Source: Ectocarpus siliculosus
Taxonomy: Eukaryota; Sar; Phaeophyceae; Ectocarpales; Ectocarpaceae
Length of the DNA: 15,654 bases
NCBI GenBank assembly: GCA_000310025.1
Contig: FN649738.1
Location: 1,027,760 to 1,043,413, forward strand
Direction of reading: 5' to 3'
Below the pieces are notes generated by a model that worked only from the letters and a program-made list of their open reading frames with translations, was not told where the DNA came from and made no database searches. Each line of letters begins with the position of its first letter. Position 1 is the first letter of the stretch. Shown here piece by piece: positions 1-10,694 of this stretch. The translations under genes were made by a program, and so were the position numbers.

Positions 1-23
1 CCCCCCCCCCCCCCTCCCCCCAG
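1..23 (+). other. 3' end of an intron of the WD40/CDT2-like gene
   Basis: A nearly pure C tract with a single T is followed by CAG at 21-23, which forms a polypyrimidine tract and a 3' splice site. The frame that follows directly (GGG CAC ATG, giving G-H-M) begins in the middle of a WD40 repeat. The ATG at 30 is therefore an internal methionine and not a start codon. Confidence 0.7.
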
Positions 24-1211
24 GGGCACATGAACGAAGTGACAGGGTTAGACTGGTGCCGCGCGGAGCCTCTGAAGCTGGCCACGAGCTCGGACGACGA
101 GACCGTGAGAGTCTGGACCATCGACCCCCTCCGCGTCAGGCACCACTCGGCCTCTGCCCCTGTCGTCGCCGTCGCCGGTGCTTCCGCTCGATCATCGGGA
201 GGAGCGTTGGGCTCCGGCCCGGCCGTCGTAGGTGGTTCTTCTGTTATCGCGGGTAGCGGTAGCGGCGGGGGGGTGCGCTCGTACCCTTGCCACGGCAAGT
301 TCGGAGAGGGCGGCGCACGCCGCGGCGAGAGCTCGCTGTGGAGACGGAGGGCCCCCGTGGGCAATCGTGACGGTGATCAGCACGGTCATGGTGGTGATGT
401 TCGTGGGCCCCTTGTTTCCCGGGGTGATGGGTCCCGGGGACAGCAGCAAGTCCGGGGCGACGGCGTGGAGCGGCGGCGTGATGGTGATGGCAGCGGCGGC
501 AGCCAGGGCCGGGACCACCAGAGTCACAGCCGCGGTACGGGCGAGAGGACCGACGCGGCGGCTAGCGACGGCGGCGGCGGCGGCGGCGGCGGGCCGCCTG
601 CCGTGTTCTCTCCCTGTTCGCCCAACAAGCGACCCGGGCCTTTTTCTTCCAGGCCCGCGGAGACAGCTGCCCGCGCCAAGGGCGCCACTGCTGCTGCTGT
701 CGGTGGCGGTGGTATCGCCACCGCACCCGCGCACGGCGACACCTCGCAACGGTTTCAAGCCTCGTCGAACAACGGCGGGACGACCTCTGGAGAGGACACT
801 CCGGACGAGAACGTGGACTCCCGGAGGGCAATTGACGCTTCTGCGGAGCCCCCAACCCCACCAACCACCGGCTCGGGCGTGGTGGCTGTTTCGAAAGGGC
901 AGCAGCAGACGGGAGGGTCAAGAAAAGGGGGTCGTCGCGGAGTCATGGAGGGGCTGCCCAGGGGGGTGTCCTCAGCCGCGTGGCACGGGAAAGGCTTCCC
1001 TGAACCAGGGCGAGGGCGTCGGCCGCGGCAACACCCGGACGGAGAGCAGCAGCAGCAGAGGCAGGAAGCTACCGGTTCTCGGAAGAAGGCGAAAAAGGGG
1101 GCCTCCGGACAGCAGTTGCCTCGAGAGAGCCACACCCTGATGGCGTTTTGGTGCCGGGGACGGGGGGGGGCGTCGAGCGGTGTGGGGCAGGGAAAGGCGG
1201 GCTCGAGCTGA
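24..1211 (+). CDS. DTL: 3'-terminal exon of a WD40-repeat protein, probably CDT2/DTL (CRL4 substrate receptor)
   Basis: This is a partial gene whose 5' exons lie outside the window. Residues from 24 on read G-H-x-N-E-V-T-x-L-D-W-C, then L-A-T-S-S-D-D-E-T-V-R-V-W, which is a complete last WD40 blade. The W-C plus S-D-D-x-T-V-R-V-W pattern is what CDT2/DTL shows in its last repeat. CDT2 loads PCNA-bound substrates such as CDT1 onto CUL4-DDB1 ubiquitin ligase in the nucleus. After the blade comes about 355 residues of Gly/Ser/Arg/Gln-rich low-complexity tail: eight Gly codons at 570-593, a Q run near 1045 and a basic R-K-K-A-K-K stretch near 1080. S-H-T-L-M-A-F-W lies 19 residues before the TGA at 1209. 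It resembles a degenerate PCNA-interacting box, in the position where vertebrate CDT2 carries one. A pyrimidine-rich CAG at 641-652 looks like a splice acceptor, so part of 286-652 could be intron. Another WD40 family cannot be excluded. Confidence 0.6.
   Translation, partial: GHMNEVTGLDWCRAEPLKLATSSDDETVRVWTIDPLRVRHHSASAPVVAVAGASARSSGGALGSGPAVVGGSSVIAGSGSGGGVRSYPCHGKFGEGGARRGESSLWRRRAPVGNRDGDQHGHGGDVRGPLVSRGDGSRGQQQVRGDGVERRRDGDGSGGSQGRDHQSHSRGTGERTDAAASDGGGGGGGGPPAVFSPCSPNKRPGPFSSRPAETAARAKGATAAAVGGGGIATAPAHGDTSQRFQASSNNGGTTSGEDTPDENVDSRRAIDASAEPPTPPTTGSGVVAVSKGQQQTGGSRKGGRRGVMEGLPRGVSSAAWHGKGFPEPGRGRRPRQHPDGEQQQQRQEATGSRKKAKKGASGQQLPRESHTLMAFWCRGRGGASSGVGQGKAGSS
569..592 (+). repeat. (CGG)8 trinucleotide repeat, codes for poly-Gly
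   Basis: There are eight perfect CGG units inside the WD40-gene tail. In the reading frame they give a run of Gly between Asp and Pro-Pro, so repeat-number changes would alter length without shifting the frame. Confidence 0.85.
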
Positions 1212-4135
1212 AGGCTCTTCGCCGAGAAATAAAAACGAAATGATGGGGGAGGGGAGTCTTGTGGTGTGGTGCGATGTGTGTACATTTTTTTATTGTCTTT
1301 TTAGCCGAAAGTGGGGGGTGGTTTTTCTACAACAGTACTGCTTATGCCTTGATGACAGGTAGGCGTGGAGATATTCGATGCACGATTTGTCCCAGTGTTT
1401 ACCGAGAGGCCAAGGCAGGCGCGGTCGCGTGTGTTTGTGTGTGTGTTCACTCCATCGTATCTCGGTGTGTGTTAGCCGGGGTTACATGGGAAGGTCACAC
1501 GGGACCTTTTTTCTTTCATTTTCTTTGCCCACCTTTCCTGCGGCAGCTCTTCTCGCCGCACTTAGTTTTCATCGCGAGAAGCTGCCAGCTCTGAATCGAG
1601 GCCACACCGCGGGTTGTTTTTTTTTTCGCCGTGGAGAAGACCCCCATTTCCGGTCGGCCTTTTTTCTTTTTTTAATATTTTACTACTCGTGGTGGACCGA
1701 CAGCATCAGGTGTCGGGGCAAAGTTGATGATTGTCTCACGCTTTGTTCCACACCCTCGCCCCTGGCGGCGGCAGCCCAGCACACCCGGGACGGACGTTTT
1801 TTTCATTTTTTTCTTGTGGCGTGAGTTGTGTTTTTTTTATGGTCGTGTGTCGGTGGCGAAGATAGATAGATGTGGCGAAACACCTCTGGAGCCGTACGCC
1901 GCTCCCTTCTGTTCGTCATGTGGTTGGCGGAGAAGAAAAAGTCGAAGTTCGCGAACGCACGACCTTCCCTCGCCATCTGTTCGCCCCAATGCCGTATGTA
2001 TGACACCTCTCAAGGCGCCACGCCAAGGTTATGCCCTGCACACCTCGTAGGTTGACTTGTCTTTCTGGTGAGATTTGTTTTTAGTCTCTCATGTAGTTTA
2101 GGTTGTTGTCGGTGCTGATTGCGTGTTTATTGGGACCCGACTTTTCTAGATGGCACACGTTGCGTTGTCAGAGTCTGCAGGCCTACACCCGGTCGAGGCT
2201 AGGACAAGGTTGGTTGTCGTGGAGGGTTGTGTCTTGTTTCTTGTTTCTTGTTGGTTCGAGGATCCGTTCGATGTGGTAGCTACACGATGGCCGTGGGTCG
2301 CCTCCGTCAATCGCCGCCATCGGCCGCCCTTGTTTTCTATAGGACACAGGCCGATTGGTGGTATGGATTAGCTGGAAATTATGTACGTCTATCTGTGGTG
2401 TTCGTGGTTTGAATGTTGCCGCTGTGTACTTCATATCTTATCGCTGGTTTGTGTGGGCACTCTGTGTAGACTAGACCTTGTCGTTCGTTCCGCAGTCATG
2501 CCGCGTCGTGCCATGGTGTGCTGCGTTCCTACTCAACGCTTTGTGCGTTTGTGCAAACCTTGTCTGCAGCTACATACAACGTGGTAAGGCACATGAAAAG
2601 AACGACAAAGGGAAGCAGGTATGATACGATAGGCATCTGGATCGTGTTGTTTCTAGACCACCCTCTGCGGGTTGCATTCACCTGTTGCATGTTTCCCGCA
2701 AGCACGCCTGATCTTCGGCGTGTCTCGATAAAAAGAAAGTTGCTGCCACACACGGCCTACAGTACAGTAGAAAAATCAATTATCATCATGGCGTGATTTT
2801 GGATATGCGTGTCGACGTAGCGGTGCGAAGGTTGTAGGCACGTGCGCTTCGAAGTAGCTCGACTCCACCGGGCGACGCACTCGGGAGACCCTATCCCGAT
2901 GCGGGACCCCCTATGCACTCAGTTTTCTCGGTCTTGCGTGCTGTTTGCAATCTGCGGAGCCTCACGTGGAGCAATCAGGAAGAAAGAAGCCCCAACAGGG
3001 GATGTAAACTAGCAGCACCCATTGCGCGTCACACAAATGGACACGAGTGAAAATTGCTTCACGGGGAGGAGCGACACTCGACTCCGTCCTGAATATGGTG
3101 GGGAGAAATACCGCGCAGTCTCCGCGGCACGAAGGTTGCAACGCAACCCCTATAGGTACTGGAAGCGACAGGAACGGAGCCATCTGATGCCGAGGGGACG
3201 GGTCAGGAATGAATACCCTTGATGGCGGCCGTGATTGCGAGCAAAGCACATTGATAGCTCTGTGGGACGTTTATCGTGTCAGCAAAGCGACCAAACCCGC
3301 GGTACGACGGCAAAACCTTTCTTTGGCGGTCACTCGATGAGGGGAACATTGCCGACGGTCAGTAGGTTCAAAACGAGTATTTTCATTGCCACCTTGACGC
3401 ACGCTTGGCGCCGTTCGCATGTGTCACCGGCTGGCATGAATGCATGCCGGCAAAATTGCGCCAGCGGTCCGCAGTAGCGCCGAGTTGGTTTCCGTTGAAC
3501 AAGAAAAAACAAAAGAAAAACTTGACAATGATTTTTTTTTTCTCTCGATGCGAGTTTTCGTGTCGTCTGCAGGGAATCATCAAGCAGTCTCTGCGCGCCC
3601 GTCAGGACGATTCCACGCCCATTGATTCCCTGCACCCGGAAAGCCAACATGAATGCAACCGCCAGCCTGTTGAAATCTAAATACCGACCCGAGGATCGAC
3701 AGACACAATGGCAAACGAGGACCTCAAGAAAACGGCCGCCACGTAATTGGCGTCGACACAGGAGTTCCTCCCCCCTCCTTACAGACAAGGCGCAAGGCCA
3801 CGGCGTAAGGCCGCGGTCAAACCGCCTCGAGATATCACCGTTGACCAGAATGCCTTCGCAGGCAAACCTAGCAGTAAATGCCGGCACTTTCTACACTGCT
3901 ACAGTAATTTCTCTACAACAACTTACTTGCTATTGAGACTTGAGACACTGCTGTGGGGAATGCATGCCATCAGAAGGATTGGCGAACACAGAAGCACAAC
4001 ACAGGTCTAACACGAAAGGAGAAAAAGAGCTTCGTGGACACGCCGAGGCAAGAAGCACCACCCACGGGAAGACCATCCGGGTCACCCCTGTCCACCGCCG
4101 GTGCCTCCTTTCGATCCACCGCGAAATATTTTCCA
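1212..4135. other. Convergent intergenic region, probably two facing 3' UTRs; no supported gene
   Basis: This region lies between the stop codons of two convergent genes. Positions 1212 to about 2740 are T/G-rich on the + strand, with many T runs (1619-1628, 1797-1812, 1832-1839). From about 2740 on the + strand becomes A/C-richer, like the ARP3 introns seen from the + strand. I see open frames such as 3330-3887 on the minus strand, but no protein family, start context or splice pattern supports them. No tRNA or other structured RNA was recognised. Confidence 0.5.
1228..1233 (+). terminator. Candidate polyadenylation signal AATAAA of the CDT2-like gene
   Basis: A canonical AATAAA lies 17 nt after the TGA stop. 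A strongly GU-rich stretch follows at 1255-1282 and then a T run, which is the usual order of signal, cleavage site and downstream element. Brown-algal 3' UTRs can be much longer, and the + strand stays T/G-rich to about 2700, so this may be a proximal site among several. Confidence 0.4.
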
Positions 4136-7100
4136 TTAGAACTGCGCTGTGAAGACAGGGTTGTGTCTGCAACGTCACATCGACGCGAAAAAGACGTTGT
4201 CGCAAGGGGGGGCAGGGCGAGTGAAAAACAGCGACCCCCAAAAGGTTGGTTGTCGACGACGCAAAAAAGCCTTGAGCATGTAGCGCTGGTAAATTCGCAC
4301 GCCAACCACGTGTCTCCAAGCGCTCCGACCGTCGTATGTGTTGTTCAAATGTACAACACACAAACCATGAATAACGGCTTTCAACTTGACTCGCAATCTG
4401 CGCCCGCGTTTCCTGTTCTGCTACCCCACGAACGGCATAAGGTACGACGGAGGAGCGAAGTCTTTGCTATCGGTAGTGACACCCCGTAAACATCGCAAGA
4501 CCATGCTACGTACAGCCGTTGCAATTGGGGAAGATCGCGTCACAGTAGTAAAGGAACCTTGGTTATTCAGTATAAGCAAAGCGGGGGAATGTCGTCCAAA
4601 CCGCACCCCCTCTGTATTGTTTCTACATTCTCGGGCACCATGCCTCTGACAAAACAAATGGTGTCCGCACAGCGAGGAAGACCGTGCTGCCGTTCAAACA
4701 ACAACAACAACAAAATCAACGAGTTTTGCCATGACAGCGTGCGGCGAGAGTAGCGGTTGGTTTCCGTTCTTACCTTGCGATCCGTGGGCCCTCCTCATCG
4801 TACTGTGCCTTCGTGCAGCAGACACGGTAGAACTCCGGCCCTGAGGCCACCAAACTCCCCCCGAACCACACTGCATACCTGTCAAACGGGGGCGACGTTG
4901 TTGTTGTTGTTGTTTTCACACATAAAAACCGTTCCGGTCCCTGCTCCGTACCTTCTACCATCCGTACCGGTCCGACTGACGCGGATGCCAAACCGTGGAA
5001 CAAATTCCGCGCGTCAACAAAAAAACATCGAAGTTGCGAGAGGGCTGCATCACGTACCCTTTGCTCTGTGCCAAGGGAATCATCACGGTGAGGCGGGGAC
5101 TTGTGCTGATGCTAGGGAAGGCAATAACTTTTTAAGCGGGTATCACGCATGCAACATCACTCTCTGTGAGCGCTTTCTCTTCGTGTTGGCATTATGGACG
5201 TTTTGATTTGCGTGTGCGGCAATAAGATCATCCACATGTGCGTGACTGGTCGTTCCAGTATACCTGCAGGAGCGGACAACCTGAACAACGTTCATCCTTA
5301 TGCATAACCGCCAATTTCCAAAACATCCTTCAAACGCAATCCGCGGCCGCAGGCATCACGAAACAGCTGCCTACCCCAAACGAAGCGACGCCCAGCCAAA
5401 CGACAGACAACGCAGCAGACCCTTCGGCGCATAGCGCCCTGTACCCGGGTTACCACGTGGAACAACGGTGCCTGTGGCTGGAAGAAGTTGCCCTAGCGAC
5501 GTACAGTAGCTCACCTTTGCAAGGCGTGTCCGATGACGTTCACCTCGATCGCCGACGCCTGGACAACCTCCTTCAAACCCGCCTACACGAGAACGCGGAC
5601 AAAAAAAAAAAGAAGCAAAACGACGTCCACGCGGGGAGAAATATTGTTGTTGTTGTTGTTGTTGGTGCTATTGATGTTGATGTGTTTGTTGTTGCTGCTG
5701 GTACTGCTGCTGCGTTTCCCTTTGAGAATCCTTTGGCCGACCCCCCACCACGACACACCTACACCATCGGCCCGACAACTTTCAAAGACAGGTCAAACAT
5801 CTCCCTTTGCACACCAACATGAGGCGGGGGTAGTGCGAAGAAAAAACGACTTGACGAGGAACAGTGCCTGAAGAAACAAACGGCAGCAACAACACCACGG
5901 GCAGGCGTACATCGTGGCTTCCGCTGTCTTGAACAACGGACAAAATCAGGAACGGCGACGTTCTTTTCCACTGCCGACTCCGATGTGGTGGCCACGCACT
6001 ACACAACTCGGCAGTTGAGAAATCGATGTAACCTCGAAACACTAAAAAAAAAACTGACAACTTTGTAAGCCCGGCAAAGAACCCCTAGATACAAAAAGAA
6101 ACTATATTGCGGCCGTTTGTAGCGAGGGCCAAGATGCTGTACAGTGCCAGCGTCAACTGAATGACATGACATGACACATACCTTCATGGTGATGAGGCGG
6201 TTCGCCTCCATTCTAGTGTCGGCCCTCCTCTTGATGTCTCTCTGCAGACGCCGACCGAAGTCCTTGAACATGGTCGACCCTCCAGACAGCACAATGTTCT
6301 GGTCAAGGGCGAAACAAGGAGCGGGCGGTGTGCACCCGGAAGGACAAAAAACGAAAAAACGACGTTTGGTGATCGCTACAGTAGCAGAGAAAAAAAAAAA
6401 CAAGAAAGAAAACGACGCTAGGTGATCGCTACAGTAGCAGGGATAAAATAAGGGAAAGAAAACGACGCTGGGTGATCACCGCAGCGACACAGAAAAAACA
6501 ACAAAAATGGGGTAAAAAAAAAAACACTGGGTGATGACCGCGGCAGCGCGTTCAAACTGCTTGGTGGCCCTTCAGTACGAAGTACGCAATAGCAGGGCAG
6601 TACAGTCGTAGGCGCGACTCGACAGAACGGTGTTCAAGGAAAAGTCGTCCCTGCTTCGTAAGGATGCCCCATGGTTCTTCGATACGAAAACGGTCCTGAA
6701 AGCCAGCAAGTGTCCTTCAGACTACACCCCCCGATTTATTCTTGCACTCTGCCGGGCACCGTATGCATACTTCTGAAAAAAGTAATTTGTCCTCAAAGCG
6801 GGACGACTGTATGGGCAAGAGGAGCGCAGCAAAAACGGTGGGGGACACGCAAATGGTACTTAAGACGTGCTGCCTGCGAGCCCCCCCGCGAGTACAAACA
6901 ACATGTTGCCTGATACGACTGATCGCAACAGCGTCAGTAACCGCATAAGAGCACACGACAACACAACAATACCTGGCAAAGCTACAACCCCCCCCCCCCA
7001 CCAAAACACGTGGCCGAGTCCGCAACCGCACGAACAATTCCTCGTAAACCACAAAACACCACCACCACCACCACCACCACTGCCACCAACGACAGAAATG

Positions 7101-10100
7101 GCCGTCAGCTAGTCAGCCAATCAAACAAACCGGCAAAAAAATGGTAAAGCCATAAACAACACCGCCAAAACCACCACCACCGCCACCACCACCACCACCA
7201 CCGAAAAGGCAATCAATCAGCCCATCAATCAGCCAATCACCTTGTAGAGGCCTCTCCGCGAGTCGATGGGACACTTGAGGATGGCCTCGTCCACCACCTG
7301 CGGCAGCGGCGTCAAGAAGTCGGATGACACGATCTCCGGAGAGAAGAACATTTCCGGACCGAGGAACCGCTCGTACCCCACGTCCGCCGAGTACTCCACC
7401 CCGTTTTTCTGCGCTCGCAAACGGACGAACGAAGCATTGGATACGGTGGGCGTCAAGTCAGCGTGCGCTGCTCTCACAAGAATGGCAATGAACGAAGCAT
7501 TGGATGCTGTTCTCAAAAGAATGGAATGAACGAAGCATTGGATGCTGTTCTCACAAGAATGGCAATGAACGAAGCATTGGATGCTGCTCTCAGAAGAATG
7601 GCAATGGACGAAGCATTGGATACGGTGGGCGTCACGTAAGGGTGCGCTGCTCTCCAAGAATGGCATTGGATACCGTGGGCGCCAAGGCAGCGTGCGCTGC
7701 TCTCAGAAGAATGGCAGTGTTGCCACAGGCAGAGCAAAGAGGAAATAGTAACGACAGGAAATATTGACGAGGGGGGCCTACGCGACACAGAGCACGTTAT
7801 CCCCGGCACCGTATACTCCCACAAAAGAGGATAGCAGCAGCAAGTGGCTACACTCTTGTAGGGAAATAAAAACATGGTGGAACAACATAAACGTACAGTA
7901 GGCCAATCTAACAAGGTCGGCCTGCACAACACACAAAAAAAATTATCCTTGCAAGGCGGTTCCGAAAACAAAAGTAGGCATAAGGCATATGCCACTTTCG
8001 TGACAGCTTTACGTGGCTGTTTCCCCCCGGACAGCAGAGCACTGTGGTAGCTCTGCACAAGGCTCAGAGGGCAAGCCACCATCATCTACTCGGCCGGTTG
8101 TGCCGTAACTCACGCGTACATCACGTACTGCACATCGGTGGTGCAACTGATTCGTGGGCCGTTGTTTTTCACCAATCGCGCTGTCTCGTCCCATAGCACC
8201 TCATTTAAGCTGTAACGCGTGCTACGTGTGCCGATAGAAACTAATGAAACTCACAAAACCTCTCTCACCCGTTTGCCGGTGTACATGCGGAAAAACTTTC
8301 TGGGGTCCTTGTCGTACTTGGAGTACTCCTTCGCCAGGTCCGGTGCACAGTAGCAGTGCTGCTCCTTGATGCGCCTTTAAGAAATCACGCAAAGGAGCAG
8401 AAAATGGTTTCAAAAATCCGCGTAGCAGTACTGCTCCTTGATGCGCCTTTAAGAAATCACAACAGAAAAAGGAGCAAAAAATGGTTTCAAATACTCGTGA
8501 TAAAGTACACACATTTGCGACGACGCTCCGCATTTCAATGAAAGGGCGAACCCAAGATCCGAAGACCAGAACTCGACCTCCAAAAAAAGGGGGGGCTTCA
8601 TCGCAAGCGTCCGTTTGGTAGGTAGAAGACAGCGCGGGGTTTGGTCGCAATGCGGCGCCGCAGAGCAATAGAAGAAGTAGCAAATATCCCGCAGGGCCAC
8701 TTGATGATGTAATGATCTCTTGACCGCTCCGTCCCTTGGAGTTGAGGGGGTTCCCGTCGTCGATAACGCTTGCTGACCCCTCACGTATTACAAACTTGGT
8801 TTCGAGAAAACATGCATTCTGTTTATAAAAAAAACATGCGTAAGGGCTGGGAGTGGTCGAGAAGGTTGCCTGGACTACCTCGGTTTCGAGAAAATGGCGT
8901 GCATTTTCGATGGACGTGCTTAGGGGCTTGGAGTGCCCGAGGAAGTTGCCTGGACTATTCGTACGGGGCAATATGGTTCCTTGCCATGTTGTACGGGGTA
9001 CCTCGCGGCATCGAGCAAGTCTTCCGGCGGGATAGGCTCCTTCCGGTCCCTCAGCATCTCCATGATGAACTGAGTGATATCCCTGTGAGTTTTCGCACAC
9101 GCGCAAGGTCAAAAAGATTAGCAGCGTCAACAAGGCGTCGCTTGCTTGACAGACTTCTCCACAATTCGAGCAGCCAACAAAAACGCAACGACCTGGATCT
9201 GTGCGGGTATCCATACTACCACAAGTACACGAACACGACATCCATCGTGCAGTCGAATTACACGGCGGATGCCACTTAAAAAACCGCGTACACCTCGTAT
9301 CCTAGCGTGTGTTCCCGCCGTTGTCTTGATTCACTACATATCACAAGACTCACGTCTCTCCATGGGTCAGCCGTGTAACGCGGAAAAAAAAAACAAAAAA
9401 CACACACTCACACACACTTATCGCTACGGTAAGGTCTTTAAACCGGAGTAGCGTAAACTCCCCCATGACGCTCGGTCACAGGGTCCCAGATCGTGGCCTA
9501 TAGAAGCAGTTCCTGTTCTCCACCGCACTGAGACTGAGGTATTTGATTGGTCAGCCGGTTAGCGCGGTCGATGCTAATAATAAAAAAAGTAAGAAAGACG
9601 CACACACTCACTCACAACCGTACATCGTATCAACACTACTGTGGCGCGGCAAGGCTCTCCAGAAGCGAACACATCCCGCGCCCCCGAGGAAAAAAACAAC
9701 ACCCGCCTAAAAAGATTATCACCATGGCATGCCAGGACGAACGAACTAAAATAAAAGAGCAACACAACGACCCTACTCCCACACAGCGCATGTGGGAACA
9801 GGCCACCCCTACACACGACCAGGTCCACCCCACCCTGCCCCGTTGGGCCGTGTCACGCACACCTTCCAGCGAGCGGGATGTGCTTGATGCAGCTGCCGAT
9901 GACGTACCCCTCCGCTACGGGGATGATGTGCGTGACACCGTCACCGGCATCGATCACCGTGCCCGTGAGGGTGCGCTCGGCGACCTGTCAGCCACAGCAG
10001 CGGAGCACGAAGAAAAAACAGAGGAAAAAAATGTCACCCAACGTAAAGTTACGCTCGGTCAGTCACAGCGGCGGAGACAAAATAAAAATAAAAAAACATT

Positions 10101-10694
10101 ATCTACGGTTGCGGGTGTTGCTGTGGCTGCAACTGCTGCTGTGGCGGAGACCTTGACTTGTTGTCCATATTGTTGTTGCTGCTGCTGTTGTTGTCATTAT
10201 TGTTCCACCCTACGTTGTCGTCATCATCGTTGTTGCTGGTGCCATGACCGTACATACTGCAGTGTACCGGTTGGCGCCAAAGCAGAGGGAAAAAACGAAC
10301 ATGAAGCAATCGTAGTCTCTCCGCACACGTAGCTCAAGAACGACAATCAGTCCTACGGCCCAGTGAACATCAAGGAACAACACAGGCCAAAGAGCCAAAA
10401 AAACACAGCATGGTGTGCGGCGGCGGCGGCTCACCGATTTCGCGCTCCAAGAGGCCGCGAGCGCCAAGACTGCCTGTACCGCGATGTACAGGCCAGGCAC
10501 CCCAAAGGTCTCGAACATTATCTCCGCGGTGTACTCCCTGGCAAGAGACAGCCGCGACAACGGCAAGTCGAGCAAGTGTGTGCCGTAAGAGGCGAGCGAG
10601 CGAGAACGAGATATGAGTGATTTGCCATTAGTGGGTTTACGTACATGCCAAGAGACAGCCGCGACACCACCAAGTCGAGCAAGTGTGTGCCGTA

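Noticed and set aside
192-1285. Long minus-strand and alternative + strand frames over the CDT2-like exon
   Set aside because: These are shadow frames of a GC-rich low-complexity exon, with Ala/Pro/Arg runs from CGG and CAG repeats. Only the frame continuous with the WD40 blade has a conserved motif.
3330-3887. 185-codon open frame on the minus strand in the convergent region
   Set aside because: It lies downstream of the ARP3 stop, probably in its 3' UTR. It shows no family motif, and T runs inside it create an implausible Phe/Leu stretch.
5238-5822. 194-codon open frame on the + strand
   Set aside because: It is antisense to ARP3 exon 10, and its distal part is the TTG/GTT microsatellite translated as Val/Leu/Ala runs.
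7229-7719. CRISPR-like array or repeat protein around 7427-7719
   Set aside because: The repeats abut without unique spacers of even length and lie within a eukaryotic intron, so this is a minisatellite. The periodic peptide frames follow only from unit lengths divisible by three.
8222-9241. 339-codon open frame on the minus strand
   Set aside because: It crosses ARP3 exons 6 and 7 and intron 6 in a frame different from the one that encodes ARP3 motifs. The openness appears to be chance.
9547-10332. 261-codon open frame on the + strand
   Set aside because: It lies antisense to ARP3 exon 5 and its introns, and owes its length to exon 5 codon bias and TTG/CTG triplet tracts. It has no recognisable domain and a Cys run made by the repeat.
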